From Phoenicibacter congonensis (GTDB taxonomy: Bacteria; Actinomycetota; Coriobacteriia; Coriobacteriales; Eggerthellaceae), in the NCBI RefSeq assembly GCF_900169485.1, contig NZ_LT821227.1:1178001-1242000 (forward strand): 64,000 nt of DNA, given 5' to 3'. The notes below the pieces were generated by a model. That model did no database searches and was not told the origin of the DNA. It saw nothing but the letters and a program-made list of their open reading frames with translations. A program made the position numbers and the translations under genes. Positions 17,127 to 26,562 of the stretch are shown here, one piece after another (positions within the stretch are counted from its first letter, which is position 1; each line of letters opens with the position of its first letter).

Positions 17127-19244
17127 TTAAGCGTTTCCGCCAGCTTTTGAAATGATTTCAGTTGAAACGCTCTTTGGTACTGGCTCATATGAGTCAAACT
17201 GCATTGTGTAGGTTGCGCGGCCCTGCGTGCCACTGCGAAGATCGGTTGCATAACCAAACATCTCAGACAGAGGAACTTTTGCGTCAATTGCAACAGCATT
17301 GCCACGCTGTTCCTGACCAAGAATAACACCACGGCGTGATGGAATGTCTCCCATAACAAAGCCAGTGTATTCTTCTGGAGTTTCAACTTCTACCTTCATA
17401 ACAGGCTCAAGAATGACTGGATCTGATTTTTTCAAAGCATCTTTAATAGCCATAGAACCAGCTACCTTAAATGCCGCCTCAGAAGAGTCAACCTCGTGGA
17501 ATGATCCATCATAGAGTTCAACACGAACGTCTTCAACAGGATATCCTGCCAAAACACCGCTATTGAGAGCTTCTTTGATGCCCTTGTCAACTGCTGGGAT
17601 GAACTCTTTAGGGATTATGCCGCCAACAATCTTGTTCTCAAACAAATAACCTTTACCAGGCTCTTGTGGATACATGTTGATAACTGCATGGCCATATTGT
17701 CCATGTCCACCAGACTGACGAACAAATTTGCCCTCAGCACCCTTAACTTCATGACCAGGACGCTCACGATAGGCAACCTGTGGTTTGCCAACGTTTGCTT
17801 CAACATTAAACTCACGAAGCAGGCGGTCAACAATAATCTCAAGGTGAAGCTCACCCATTCCAGCAATGATTGTTTGTCCTGTTTCATGGTTTGTAGAAAC
17901 GCGGAATGTTGGGTCCTCTTCAGCGAGCTTTTGAAGAGCAATGCTCATTTTGTCTTGCTCAGCTTTAGTCTTTGGCTCAACAGCAATGTCGATAACTGGA
18001 TCAGCAAATTCCATTGATTCAAGAATGATTGGATGATCCTCGTCGCAAAGAGTGTCCCCAGTGCCAGTGTCTTTCAATCCAACAACGGCAACGATGTCGC
18101 CAGCAGAGCACTTGTCAACGTCTGTTCTTTGATTTGAGTGCATCTGAAGAAGACGGCCAATTCTTTCTTTCTTGTCTTTTGTCGCATTAAGAGCATATGA
18201 ACCTGACTCCAAAGTGCCAGAATAACAACGAAGATATGTGAGCTTTCCAACAAATGGGTCAGTCATAATCTTGAATGCAAGAGCACTAAATGGTGCTTTT
18301 GGATCAGCTGGGCGAGGCTCAGTCTCGCCAGTCTCTGGATTTGTTCCTTCAATTGCCTTAATGTCAGTTGGTGAAGGAAGATAGTCAACAACTGCGTCGA
18401 GAAGTTCCTGAACACCTTTGTTTTTGTAGGCTGAACCAACAAACACAGGATTCAATTTACAAGCGATAACAGCTTTGCGAATTGCAGCCTTAAACTCAGG
18501 GATAGTAACCTCTTGATCCTCAAGAATCTTTTCCATGAGTTCATCATCACAGTCAGCAGCTGCCTCGAGAAGTTCTTGGCGAAGTTCTTCCGCTTGTGCT
18601 TGGAATTCCTCAGGAATTGAATCCATTGGTTCAGGATATGTCATTCCTTTGTCGTCAGCTTTAAAGTCCCAAGCTGTCATTGTAACAAGGTCGATAACTC
18701 CCCAAAACTTGTCTTCAGCTCCCATTGGGATTTGAGCTGCATGAGCAGGAGCACCGAGACGATCGCGCATTGTGTCAATAGCATGGAAATAGTCAGCGCC
18801 AACGCGGTCATATTTGTTAATGAAAGCGATTCTTGGAACACCATAACGCTCTGCCTGACGCCAAACAGTCTCAGACTGTGGCTGAACGCCAGCAACTGCA
18901 TCAAAAACTGCAACAGTTCCATCAAGAACGCGCAGTGAACGCTCAACTTCTGCTGTGAAGTCTACGTGTCCTGGTGTGTCAATGATTTGGAAGCGATATT
19001 TATCACCGTCATGAGCCCCACCAGGGTAGCTCCAAAAGCAAGTAGTAGCAGCTGAAGTAATAGTTACACCACGCTCCTGCTCCTGAGCCATCCAGTCCAT
19101 GGTAGCAGCACCCTCATGAACCTCACCAATTTTGTGAGTTTTACCTGTGTAGTAAAGAATGCGCTCTGTTGTGGTAGTTTTGCCAGCATCGATGTGAGCC
19201 ATGATGCCGAAGTTGCGTGTGTGTTGTAGATCTGTTTTAGCCAT
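17127..19244 (-). CDS. fusA: Elongation factor G
   Basis: A 705-residue translocation GTPase. G1 is [19 protein letters not shown] (residues 16-34), with the effector region [18 protein letters not shown]-like (here [10 protein letters not shown]), G3 [16 protein letters not shown], and G4 NKYD (most family members have NKMD). Domain IV carries the AYRE and [13 protein letters not shown] segments, and domain [21 protein letters not shown]. Length is normal. It sits between rpsG (12 bases) and rpsJ (35 bases) in the str operon. Confidence 0.97.
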   Translation of the reverse strand: MAKTDLQHTRNFGIMAHIDAGKTTTTERILYYTGKTHKIGEVHEGAATMDWMAQEQERGVTITSAATTCFWSYPGGAHDGDKYRFQIIDTPGHVDFTAEVERSLRVLDGTVAVFDAVAGVQPQSETVWRQAERYGVPRIAFINKYDRVGADYFHAIDTMRDRLGAPAHAAQIPMGAEDKFWGVIDLVTMTAWDFKADDKGMTYPEPMDSIPEEFQAQAEELRQELLEAAADCDDELMEKILEDQEVTIPEFKAAIRKAVIACKLNPVFVGSAYKNKGVQELLDAVVDYLPSPTDIKAIEGTNPETGETEPRPADPKAPFSALAFKIMTDPFVGKLTYLRCYSGTLESGSYALNATKDKKERIGRLLQMHSNQRTDVDKCSAGDIVAVVGLKDTGTGDTLCDEDHPIILESMEFADPVIDIAVEPKTKAEQDKMSIALQKLAEEDPTFRVSTNHETGQTIIAGMGELHLEIIVDRLLREFNVEANVGKPQVAYRERPGHEVKGAEGKFVRQSGGHGQYGHAVINMYPQEPGKGYLFENKIVGGIIPKEFIPAVDKGIKEALNSGVLAGYPVEDVRVELYDGSFHEVDSSEAAFKVAGSMAIKDALKKSDPVILEPVMKVEVETPEEYTGFVMGDIPSRRGVILGQEQRGNAVAIDAKVPLSEMFGYATDLRSGTQGRATYTMQFDSYEPVPKSVSTEIISKAGGNA

Positions 19245-19256
19245 TTTCTCTCACTC

Positions 19257-19727
19257 CTAGAAACGATAATGAGAAAATGCTCTGTTGGCTTCTGCCATTT
19301 TGAACATATCTTCACGTTTTTTAACTGCAGCGCCAGTGTTTTGTGCTGCATCCATAATCTCTTTTGCGAGACGCTCAGCCATTGTGTGCTCTTTGCGCGC
19401 ACGGCTGTAATCAACAATCCAGCGAATGCCAAGAGTTGTGGAACGGCGAGAATCAACTTCCATAGGAACCTGATAGGTTGCACCGCCAACACGCTTTGGC
19501 TTGCACTCGAGTTGTGGTTTTACATTGTCCATTGCCTGCTTGAAAACATCAAGTGGTTTTTCACCAGTTTTCTCTGCAACAATGTCAAATGCATCGTAAA
19601 CAATTTTGACAGCAAGTGATTTCTTGCCGTCCAACATAATCTTGTTAATCAATTGAGTAACAGTCTTGTTGTTGTACTTTGCGTCCGGTTGTACTGGACG
19701 ATGTTGTGCTGGTGCACGACGTGGCAT
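19257..19727 (-). CDS. rpsG: 30S ribosomal protein S7
   Basis: A 156-residue S7, the primary binder of the 16S 3' domain. [20 protein letters not shown] is typical, as are [28 protein letters not shown] and the C-terminal [27 protein letters not shown] precedes the ATG. In E. coli S7 represses the operon by binding the rpsL-rpsG spacer; the spacer here is also structured (19751-19806). Confidence 0.97.
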   Translation of the reverse strand: MPRRAPAQHRPVQPDAKYNNKTVTQLINKIMLDGKKSLAVKIVYDAFDIVAEKTGEKPLDVFKQAMDNVKPQLECKPKRVGGATYQVPMEVDSRRSTTLGIRWIVDYSRARKEHTMAERLAKEIMDAAQNTGAAVKKREDMFKMAEANRAFSHYRF

Positions 19728-19750
19728 TTTTGCTTATCCTTTCTTAATCT

Positions 19751-19806
19751 GCGCGCTTCGGCTGACCCAAACTTGTCAGCATTAGGCTAGATTCATAACC
19801 CGCGCG
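19751..19806 (-). promoter_or_regulatory. Structured rpsL-rpsG spacer, possible S7 operator
   Basis: Within the 94-base spacer, GCTGAC (19761-19766) pairs with GTCAGC (19775-19780). CGCGC (19752-19756) can pair with GCGCG (19802-19806), enclosing this hairpin. A structured intercistronic region at this place is the S7 autoregulatory site in E. coli; that this one does the same is inference from position. Confidence 0.4.
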
Positions 19807-19821
19807 ACTTACTCTTAGTCC

Positions 19822-20193
19822 CTATTTAGGTCGCTTTGCTCCATAACGGCTTCTTGCTTGTGAGCGGTTGTCAACAGCTGCACAGTCAAGAGCTGCTCTG
19901 ATGACCTTGTAACGAACACCTGGAAGGTCTTTTACACGTCCGCCACGGATGAGAACCATTGAGTGCTCTTGCAAATTGTGTCCAATACCAGGGATGTAGG
20001 CAGATACTTCCATGCCATTTACAAGACGAACACGGCAAACTTTACGAAGAGCCGAGTTAGGCTTTTTAGGTGTAGAAGTAAATACACGTGTGCAAACACC
20101 ACGTTTTTGTGGATTGCCCTTCAATGCAGGTGTCTTTTTCTTGTCAACCTGCTTTGCACGGCCTTTGCGTACTAATTGGTTTATTGTAGGCAC
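19822..20193 (-). CDS. rpsL: 30S ribosomal protein S12
   Basis: A 123-residue S12, the decoding-centre protein. The start is the GTG at 20193 ([11 protein letters not shown]) with AAGGAG six to eight bases upstream. The two streptomycin-related lysines are present in [12 protein letters not shown] and [13 protein letters not shown], so the sequence looks streptomycin sensitive at these sites. It opens the str operon and is preceded by a leader of about 170 bases from the promoter at 20373-20400. Confidence 0.97.
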   Translation of the reverse strand: MPTINQLVRKGRAKQVDKKKTPALKGNPQKRGVCTRVFTSTPKKPNSALRKVCRVRLVNGMEVSAYIPGIGHNLQEHSMVLIRGGRVKDLPGVRYKVIRAALDCAAVDNRSQARSRYGAKRPK

Positions 20194-20636
20194 GAATTTT
20201 CTCCTTCTTGGTTTTTAAATTAGTGCTTTCTTTTCGCTTATTCACAAATTCATTCTGAATTTAAGAAAAGCATTTGCTTTGCCTCTTACATAGAAAACTT
20301 ATTGTCAGCACGTCATGAATCAACACCAATGACCCATGAGAATTCAAGCTTCCTTCGAAGACGCGACTTTTTATTATAGATATTTTCCCAGTTCGGTTAA
20401 CGCAACCTACCCGGGAGTATCTATAACAAAGTAATTATACATTTTTATATATTTTTGTTTTTCAAATAATAAAAATATTTTTTCATCTCATCGAAGAAAA
20501 TCAAGTTTTTAAGACTCGAATCAGTAGTTCGAATTTCGTAATTTCAATTCAAATTAGTTTTATTTATCAAAAATCAACTAAAAGACATCAGGAAATGTGA
20601 AAGCATGAAAATGAAATAAAAAGGAATTAACGTGTT
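20194..20636. other. Divergent intergenic region between rpsL and the GH25 lysozyme gene
   Basis: About 440 AT-rich bases without a gene. They hold the rpsL leader (20194 to about 20365), the symmetric promoter region at 20373-20427, and about 200 bases of leader for the GH25 gene. That plus-strand leader includes a four-codon minicistron (ATGAAAATGAAATAA, 20604-20618) just before the GH25 Shine-Dalgarno. Confidence 0.6.
20373..20427. promoter_or_regulatory. Back-to-back divergent promoters within an inverted repeat (rpsL leftwards, GH25 rightwards)
   Basis: Leftwards, a perfect TATAAT (20373-20378 as ATTATA on the plus strand) lies 16 bases from TTAACC (20395-20400). Rightwards, TATAAC (20422-20427) lies about 19 bases from TTAACG (20397-20402). 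Both use the same central GTTAAC. The arms TATAGATATTTTCCC (20375-20389) and GGGAGTATCTATA (20413-20425) form an imperfect inverted repeat. The leftward promoter is convincing; the rightward one is weaker. Confidence 0.55.
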
Positions 20637-21509
20637 ATGTCTAGCATCGAAATTACAAGACGTCAGTTTATTAAAAGTTCAACTGTTGCAGGCGTTTTAT
20701 CACTAATTGGCAGTTCTTGCGTGATGTTTTCGGGATGTGCCCAAAATCAAGAAGAGCGTGATCCAAGCTATAAAAGCCCCTATGACTTTAATAGCTTGTC
20801 AATAAAGAATGGAAGGGCAACCTATTACGAAAACGGATCTCTTGGCTCTAGGCTAGGAATTGATGTTTCTGAAAACCAAGGTTTAATAGATTGGAACCAA
20901 GTTCAGGCAGACGGCATCGAGTTTGCATTTGTGAGAATTGGATATAGAGGCTCAACAAAAGGTGACCTGTATGATGACAAATTCTACATTCAAAACATTA
21001 TCAATGCGCGAAATGCTGGACTTGATGTTGGTGCATACTTCTATTCTCAAGCGACAGACGAAAATGAGGCAAAAGATGAAGCAGAGCTTTGCATAGATAG
21101 ATTATCTAACATTAGCAGTGATTTAAAAATCAATGGTTCTCCCCTGTCAATGCCTTTGGTTTTTGATCATGAACCAACTGCAAATGGTGCAGGACGAACA
21201 GATAATCTATCTCGCACTGACCTTACAAACTGCGCCATTGAATTCTGCAAAACAATAGCTCAATCTGGCTTGCGACCAATGATATATGGAAATGCTGGCG
21301 ACATAGGAAGATATGAGCGTGAAAGACTACTTAGTTCTGTGAGCAAACTTGGTCAGGACAAAATGCAGGTTTGGTATGCAGAATACAACTCAAACAAGCC
21401 CTCTGCTCAGTTCGACTTCTCAATTTGGCAATATGACAATCAAGGAGCAGTTGCAGGCATCGACACCGATGTCGACATGAACATACTATTCACAAAAACC
21501 TACAAATAG
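20637..21509 (+). CDS. Tat-exported GH25-family lysozyme lipoprotein
   Basis: A 290-residue secreted muramidase. The N-terminus has a twin-arginine motif (TRRQFIKSS, residues 7-15), a hydrophobic core and a lipobox-like FSGC with Cys 34, so export by Tat and lipid anchoring are both suggested. The GH25 domain starts at GIDVSENQGLIDWNQVQ (residues 77-93, first catalytic Asp); FAFVRIGYRG, GAYFYSQA, PLVFDHEP (acidic catalytic pair) and IWQYDNQGAVAGIDTDVDMN complete it. It cleaves the MurNAc-GlcNAc bond of peptidoglycan and may serve in wall remodelling. The ATG at 20637 is preceded by AAAAGGAATTAACGTGTT, a slightly long spacing. It stands alone and converges on ppdK. Confidence 0.9.
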   Translation: MSSIEITRRQFIKSSTVAGVLSLIGSSCVMFSGCAQNQEERDPSYKSPYDFNSLSIKNGRATYYENGSLGSRLGIDVSENQGLIDWNQVQADGIEFAFVRIGYRGSTKGDLYDDKFYIQNIINARNAGLDVGAYFYSQATDENEAKDEAELCIDRLSNISSDLKINGSPLSMPLVFDHEPTANGAGRTDNLSRTDLTNCAIEFCKTIAQSGLRPMIYGNAGDIGRYERERLLSSVSKLGQDKMQVWYAEYNSNKPSAQFDFSIWQYDNQGAVAGIDTDVDMNILFTKTYK

Positions 21510-21571
21510 CTCCCTTAACGATATCCAACTTTTTAAAATCTAGTGTTAACGCATCACTTCAGAATAATTAA

Positions 21572-24283
21572 CTAGTCAAGAGCAGCTTGTGCTGCTGCAA
21601 GACGAGCAACTGGCACTCGATAGGGCGAGCAAGAAACATAGTCAACTCCACAGTTCGCAAATGTGTGAATTGATTCCGGATCTCCGCCGTGTTCACCACA
21701 CACACCGCACAAAAGATTAGGATTTGTTTGTTTTCCTAATTCGGTTGCCATCCCCACAAGTTTGCCGACACCATTTCCATCAACTGTTGCAAATGGATTT
21801 CTGCTTAGCAGGTGTTTTTCAAGATAAAGCGGAATAAACTCACCCTCAACATCGTCGCGACTAAATCCAAATGTTGTTTGAGTGAGGTCATTAGTTCCAA
21901 AACTGAAGAAATCAGCCTGTGTCGCAATTTCATCTGCCGTCAAAGCAGCTCGTGGAAGTTCTATCATTGTGCCGATTTCCATGTTTAAATCAACAGCCTC
22001 AGCCTTTGACACCTCTGAAATAACACGCAATGCATCCTCTTTTGCATATGCAAGTTCATTTACGGTGCAAATAAGAGGCACCATAATCTCAGGCTTTGGA
22101 TTAAACCCTTCTTTTTTTAATTTGGCAGTTGCAGTTGCAATCGCGCGAACTTGAAGTTCTGTCAAAACAGGATAAACTATGCCTAATCTGCATCCACGCA
22201 ACCCCATCATTGGGTTTTGTTCATTAAAAGAATCAATCTTAGACAACAATTCACGTTTATTCGAAATTACCTTAGCTTCAGCGTCTCGCTCTTCTAAACG
22301 AGCAATTTCTACTTCTAACGTGCGTGGGTTGTCCAAAAACTCATGAAGTGGTGGGTCTAGCAGGCGAATTATCATTGGCAATCCGTCCATGACCTTTAGC
22401 ATCTCATAAAAATCTTCAACTTGAGCAAGATATAGCGACTCAGCTGCTGCTGAGCGAGATTTTTCGTCTTCATTAAGAATGAACGATTGAATAATCTTTT
22501 TTCTTTCACCTAAAAACATGTGCTCTGTTCTACAAAGACCAATGCCTTCTGCACCAAAATCTCTTGCGCATTTAGCATCCTTTGGATTGTCGGCATTAGC
22601 ACGAACGCCGAGTTTTCTAATGTTGTCGGCCCACTCCAAAATAGTGTCAAGATCCCCTGTGATTTCTGGTTCAACAAGGCTAACTTCCCCTTTAACAACA
22701 ATCCCTTCTGAGCCATCAAGAGAAATGATGTCATCTTCATGAATCACTAAATCTAGGCCTTGGATTTCAATCGTTTTGGCGTCTGCATCAATCCGCAGCG
22801 ATTCGCAACCACAAACACAAGGCGTCCCCATCCCTCTTGCAATAACTGCAGCATGGGAAGTTTTTCCACCATGAGAGGTTAGAATGCCTTCAGCTGCATA
22901 CATTCCAGCCAAATCATCGGGAGTCGTTTCCCAGCGGACAAGAATGCACTTTTCTCCTTTCTCAACCGCCGAGACGACTTCACCACTTGAAAATTTAACC
23001 TTTCCAACAGCAGCACCAGGAGATGCATTTAGCCCACTTGCAACCACTTCATATGTTGAGTTTTTGTCAAACTGTGGATGCAATAGCTGATCTAGTTGGT
23101 CAGGAGCTATTCGAGAAATGGCGGTTTCTTTGTCAATCAACCCTTCCTCGACCATGTCAATTGCGATTTTTAACGCAGCCGCAGCAGTTCTTTTGCCAGC
23201 ACGCGTCTGAAGCATCCAAAGTTTTCCCTGCTCAATCGTAAATTCAATGTCGCACATGTCGTGAAAATGATTTTCCAAAACGCTAAATATGTCCTCTAGC
23301 TCATGAGCTGCTTCTTTCAGTCCTGGCACATCTTTTAGATCTGCAATCGGAGTTGTGTTCCTGATGCCAGCAACAACATCTTCTCCTTGAGCGTTTACTA
23401 AAAAGTCTCCATAAAAAACTTTGTCTCCATTTGCAGGATTTCTTGTAAATGCAACGCCAGTGGCTGAAGTGTTACCTTTGTTTCCAAAAACCATTGACTG
23501 AACATTAACAGCAGTACCAAGGTCGTTGGCTATCTTATTTTTTTGACGATATAAAACAGCACGTGGATTATTCCAAGATCCAAAAACAGCTTCGATAGCA
23601 AGCCTCAATTGAACAGTTGGATCTTGAGGGAATGTAACTTTTCCATCCTTTACAAGCGATGGATAATCAACTGGAGAGACGTTATCGGAAAAAATTGTCT
23701 TGAACTCGCAAACCAAGTCCTCTAAATCTCGAGCATCAAGGTCGGTGTCAGACTCAACACCCAAAGCATCTTTTTTTACAGAAATTGCTTTTTCATACAA
23801 ATCGCCATCTAGCCCCATGACGACGTTGGAAAACATCTGAATAAAACGACGATAAGAATCCCACGCAAAACGAGGATTGTTTGTTTGCTCAATTAATCCA
23901 TAGATTGACTTATCGTTTAGACCAAGGTTTAAAACTGTGTCCATCATACCCGGCATCGACATAGGAGCGCCGCTTCGAACGCTAACCAAAAGTGGGTCTT
24001 TTTCATCCCCAATCTTTTTTCCCATGCGCGATTCCAGATTAAGACGATAACGCTCAATCTCAGCAAGGGCACCTTCAGGCCAAACGTTTCCTTCATTTGC
24101 ATATTCCATGCATGTTTGACAAGTTATCGTAAACCCAGGGGGAACGGGCAGGCCTAAATTAGACATTTCAGCAAGGTTAGCTCCCTTGCCGCCTAAAACG
24201 TAGCGCATTTGCGCATTTCCTTCGGTAATGTTTTGCCCATTGGAATCATTTCCGAATGCAAAAACTCTTTTTGTGTCAGACAT
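21572..24283 (-). CDS. ppdK: Pyruvate, phosphate dikinase
   Basis: A 903-residue enzyme that interconverts pyruvate + ATP + Pi and PEP + AMP + PPi. The N-terminal ATP-grasp part contains GGKGANLAEMSNLGLPVPPG and SVRSGAPMSMPGMMDTVLNLG. The phosphohistidine domain has LTSHGGKTSHAAVIARGMGTP with the catalytic His. The C-terminal PEP domain has GLCRTEHMF, GLRGCRLGI, GTMIELPRA and FSFGTNDLTQTTFGFSRDD. The start is the ATG at 24283, with AAGGAG nine bases upstream; the upstream ATG at 24316 has none. The preceding region carries an inverted repeat (24315-24344) and two interlocked hairpins (24379-24445). Confidence 0.96.
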   Translation of the reverse strand: MSDTKRVFAFGNDSNGQNITEGNAQMRYVLGGKGANLAEMSNLGLPVPPGFTITCQTCMEYANEGNVWPEGALAEIERYRLNLESRMGKKIGDEKDPLLVSVRSGAPMSMPGMMDTVLNLGLNDKSIYGLIEQTNNPRFAWDSYRRFIQMFSNVVMGLDGDLYEKAISVKKDALGVESDTDLDARDLEDLVCEFKTIFSDNVSPVDYPSLVKDGKVTFPQDPTVQLRLAIEAVFGSWNNPRAVLYRQKNKIANDLGTAVNVQSMVFGNKGNTSATGVAFTRNPANGDKVFYGDFLVNAQGEDVVAGIRNTTPIADLKDVPGLKEAAHELEDIFSVLENHFHDMCDIEFTIEQGKLWMLQTRAGKRTAAAALKIAIDMVEEGLIDKETAISRIAPDQLDQLLHPQFDKNSTYEVVASGLNASPGAAVGKVKFSSGEVVSAVEKGEKCILVRWETTPDDLAGMYAAEGILTSHGGKTSHAAVIARGMGTPCVCGCESLRIDADAKTIEIQGLDLVIHEDDIISLDGSEGIVVKGEVSLVEPEITGDLDTILEWADNIRKLGVRANADNPKDAKCARDFGAEGIGLCRTEHMFLGERKKIIQSFILNEDEKSRSAAAESLYLAQVEDFYEMLKVMDGLPMIIRLLDPPLHEFLDNPRTLEVEIARLEERDAEAKVISNKRELLSKIDSFNEQNPMMGLRGCRLGIVYPVLTELQVRAIATATAKLKKEGFNPKPEIMVPLICTVNELAYAKEDALRVISEVSKAEAVDLNMEIGTMIELPRAALTADEIATQADFFSFGTNDLTQTTFGFSRDDVEGEFIPLYLEKHLLSRNPFATVDGNGVGKLVGMATELGKQTNPNLLCGVCGEHGGDPESIHTFANCGVDYVSCSPYRVPVARLAAAQAALD

Positions 24284-24314
24284 GAGCTTGTCTCCTTCTG
24301 GCCAAAAAGTAGCC

Positions 24315-24344
24315 ATCGTTAGTTAGCATAATATAACTAATGAT
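24315..24344 (-). promoter_or_regulatory. Inverted repeat overlapping the probable ppdK promoter
   Basis: ATCGTTAGTTA (24315-24325) and TAACTAATGAT (24334-24344) are inverted with one mismatch and an eight-base spacer. Read on the minus strand, the spacer and inner arms contain TATATTATG, a plausible -10 region for ppdK. A dyad over a -10 is a typical repressor operator, but no cognate regulator is identifiable. Confidence 0.4.
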
Positions 24345-24378
24345 AACTGGTAAAAATGCTCAAATTTCAACTGAACAC

Positions 24379-24445
24379 AAAAATAACGACAAACACAAAA
24401 ACTCCTTACTTGCGTTGTCGTTAGCCCACAATCACAAGCAAGGAG
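24379..24445 (-). terminator. Two interlocked hairpins, each followed by a T-run, after glyS
   Basis: On the minus strand the order is A CTCCTTGCTTG (24445-24435), B TAACGACAA (24423-24415), A' CAAGTAAGGAG (24412-24402), TTTTTGTGT, B' TTGTCGTTA (24392-24384), TTTTTGTGTT. A pairs with A' over 11 bp (one G-T) and B with B' over 9 bp without mismatch. Each stem is followed directly by TTTTT, so each alone is a Rho-independent terminator. Because B lies in the A/A' loop and A' in the B/B' loop, simple hairpins exclude each other, or together they form an H-type pseudoknot. They at least terminate the glyQS transcript. Confidence 0.75.
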
Positions 24446-24479
24446 ACAAATAATTTTTTAAAGAAATAAGATTCGCTAG

Positions 24480-26558
24480 CTATTTAGAGAATTTAGCGAA
24501 ATCAGCAATGCCGGCAAAGCAATCGATAAAGTTGTTCAAAATCTTTATTCTGTTAACCTTGATTTTTTCATCTTTGTCCATAATCATTGTGCTTTCAAAG
24601 AAGTCATCAATTGGTGCGCGCAATGCTGCCAGGCACTTTAGGGCCGAGAAATAGTCACTATCGATCTGTTCAGTCGAGTCTTCCTTAGCCTTCAAAATCA
24701 CAGTATACAGTTCTCTTTCTTTGTCGCTCAGAAGGCTCTCGTCTAGGTCTAGGCCCAAAGATGGGTCAGAAAGGGAGTAGGCACGAGTAAATGCTGTGCT
24801 CAAATCATTGAAATCGTCTTTTAGCTCTTCTCTTGCTTTTTGCAAATCTAAAGCGCGTGAAATGATTGTCAAAGGTTCCTCGACACCCGAAGCCATAACA
24901 GCATCGATTGTTTCCTGTTCGCATCCGTTAGTTTTAGAAATCTGAGATGCGCGATCACAGAAGAAATCAACAATGTTCTTCTTAGCTTCGTCAATATCAA
25001 ACTCGATGCCTTGATTTTTCAACTGAGCCAAAGAATCATCAATTGCAGGCAGAAGCTCTATGTCGAGGCCTGATTGCATAATGGAAATGCAACCTAGTGC
25101 GGCGCGGCGCACCCCAAACGGGTCTTTAGAACCAGTAGGCTTTTCGCCAACAGCAATAAGCCCACAAACTGAGTCAAGCTTGTCAGCTAAAGCCACAACT
25201 TTACCAGTGATTTCTTGAGGGACATCATCTCCTGCAAACTTTGGACAATAGTGTTCTTTAATTGCAAGAGCAACGTGCTCATTTTCTCCACTTGCGGCAG
25301 CATAATAGCTTCCCATGATTCCTTGTACACTTGTAAACTCGATTACAGCTTGAGAAGGAAGGTCGGCCTTAGCAAGATATGCTGCACGAACAACATCTGT
25401 TTTTTCTTCTTCTGGCAAATTAGCTTTGCAAGCAATGTAGGTTGCGAGAGAAACGTTCCTGTCATTCTTGGCTTTAATTGTTCCAAGTTTTTCCTGATAA
25501 ATTACTTCGCTTAGTTTTTCAACATTGTCTTCTAGTGGATGCTTCAAGTCTTCCTCATAGAAGAACTTCGCGTCGTAGAGACGAGCAGCAACTACTCTCT
25601 CATTGCCATCTACAATAATTTCCTCATTTTCTGGATTGCCATTTGAAACAATAACAAACTTGTTTGAAAGTTTTCCATTTTGTTGATAAAGTGGGAAATA
25701 TCTTTGATGCATAAGCATCGCATCAACAATAATCTCTTCAGGAACTTTTAGGAACTCTTCATCAAAAGTTCCAACCATTGGAGTTGGGTATTCACCAAGG
25801 TTTGTGACTTCAACAAGTGTTTTTTGAGGAATTTGAGATGTATATCCTGTTTGTTCTTCAATCTTTTTTATTCCATCGAGAATAATCTGCTTGCGTTCTT
25901 CTTCCAAAGGAATAACACTTGCACTTCGCACTACATCAATCAAACTATCAGCAGAAGGTACTGTGTGTGGTCCAGGATTTAAGAATCTGTGCCCTATTGT
26001 CTTGTTTGAGCTCTCCAAGTTGGCCCACTTGACATCTACGACATCAGAACCAAACATTGCACAAAGCCATCTAACTGGGCGAGAATACACTTCACGAGTT
26101 GAGCCCCAGTTGCATGACTTTGGCCACTTAATTCCAGTGATTGTTTTTAGGCAAATATCACCCAAAAGTTCAATTACATTTACAGAAGGTGTTACAACAG
26201 TTGCACAATATGACGCTTTATCGCCCTCTCCCTCCAAAACGAGGTCTGCGACTTCAACGCCTTTAGAATGAGCAAAACCAAGAAGTGCCTTAGTTGGATT
26301 GCCATCTTCATCAAGTGCGATTTTTTTAGAAGGACCTCTAAACTTTTCAATCTTTTCATCAGTTGCTTCAGCAACATCATGAGCAATAAATATTTGACGT
26401 CGAGGAGAAGTGAAAATTTCTACCTCACCATGAACAATGCCCGCATCATCTAATAGCTTTGGAACAAGAGTTTTTAATTGAACTGTGGCATCTGCCAGGT
26501 CAAACGCAGGGATTTCTTCACTGCCAATTTCAAAAGCAAAAGTTCTAGTGTTTGCCAT
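24480..26558 (-). CDS. glyS: Glycyl-tRNA synthetase, beta subunit
   Basis: A 692-residue beta subunit of the alpha2beta2 glycyl-tRNA synthetase; it binds tRNA and is needed for aminoacylation. The start is the ATG at 26558 (MANTRTFAFEIGSEEIPA). AAGGAG spans the glyQ stop four bases earlier. MLMHQRYFPLYQQNGKLSNKFVIVSNG and KDPFGVRRAALGCI are hallmarks, as is the HD-like ADKLDSVCGLI segment; the C-terminal anticodon-binding region ends with FFESTMIMDKDEKIKVNRIKIL. Confidence 0.95.
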   Translation of the reverse strand: MANTRTFAFEIGSEEIPAFDLADATVQLKTLVPKLLDDAGIVHGEVEIFTSPRRQIFIAHDVAEATDEKIEKFRGPSKKIALDEDGNPTKALLGFAHSKGVEVADLVLEGEGDKASYCATVVTPSVNVIELLGDICLKTITGIKWPKSCNWGSTREVYSRPVRWLCAMFGSDVVDVKWANLESSNKTIGHRFLNPGPHTVPSADSLIDVVRSASVIPLEEERKQIILDGIKKIEEQTGYTSQIPQKTLVEVTNLGEYPTPMVGTFDEEFLKVPEEIIVDAMLMHQRYFPLYQQNGKLSNKFVIVSNGNPENEEIIVDGNERVVAARLYDAKFFYEEDLKHPLEDNVEKLSEVIYQEKLGTIKAKNDRNVSLATYIACKANLPEEEKTDVVRAAYLAKADLPSQAVIEFTSVQGIMGSYYAAASGENEHVALAIKEHYCPKFAGDDVPQEITGKVVALADKLDSVCGLIAVGEKPTGSKDPFGVRRAALGCISIMQSGLDIELLPAIDDSLAQLKNQGIEFDIDEAKKNIVDFFCDRASQISKTNGCEQETIDAVMASGVEEPLTIISRALDLQKAREELKDDFNDLSTAFTRAYSLSDPSLGLDLDESLLSDKERELYTVILKAKEDSTEQIDSDYFSALKCLAALRAPIDDFFESTMIMDKDEKIKVNRIKILNNFIDCFAGIADFAKFSK

Positions 26559-26562
26559 TTCC

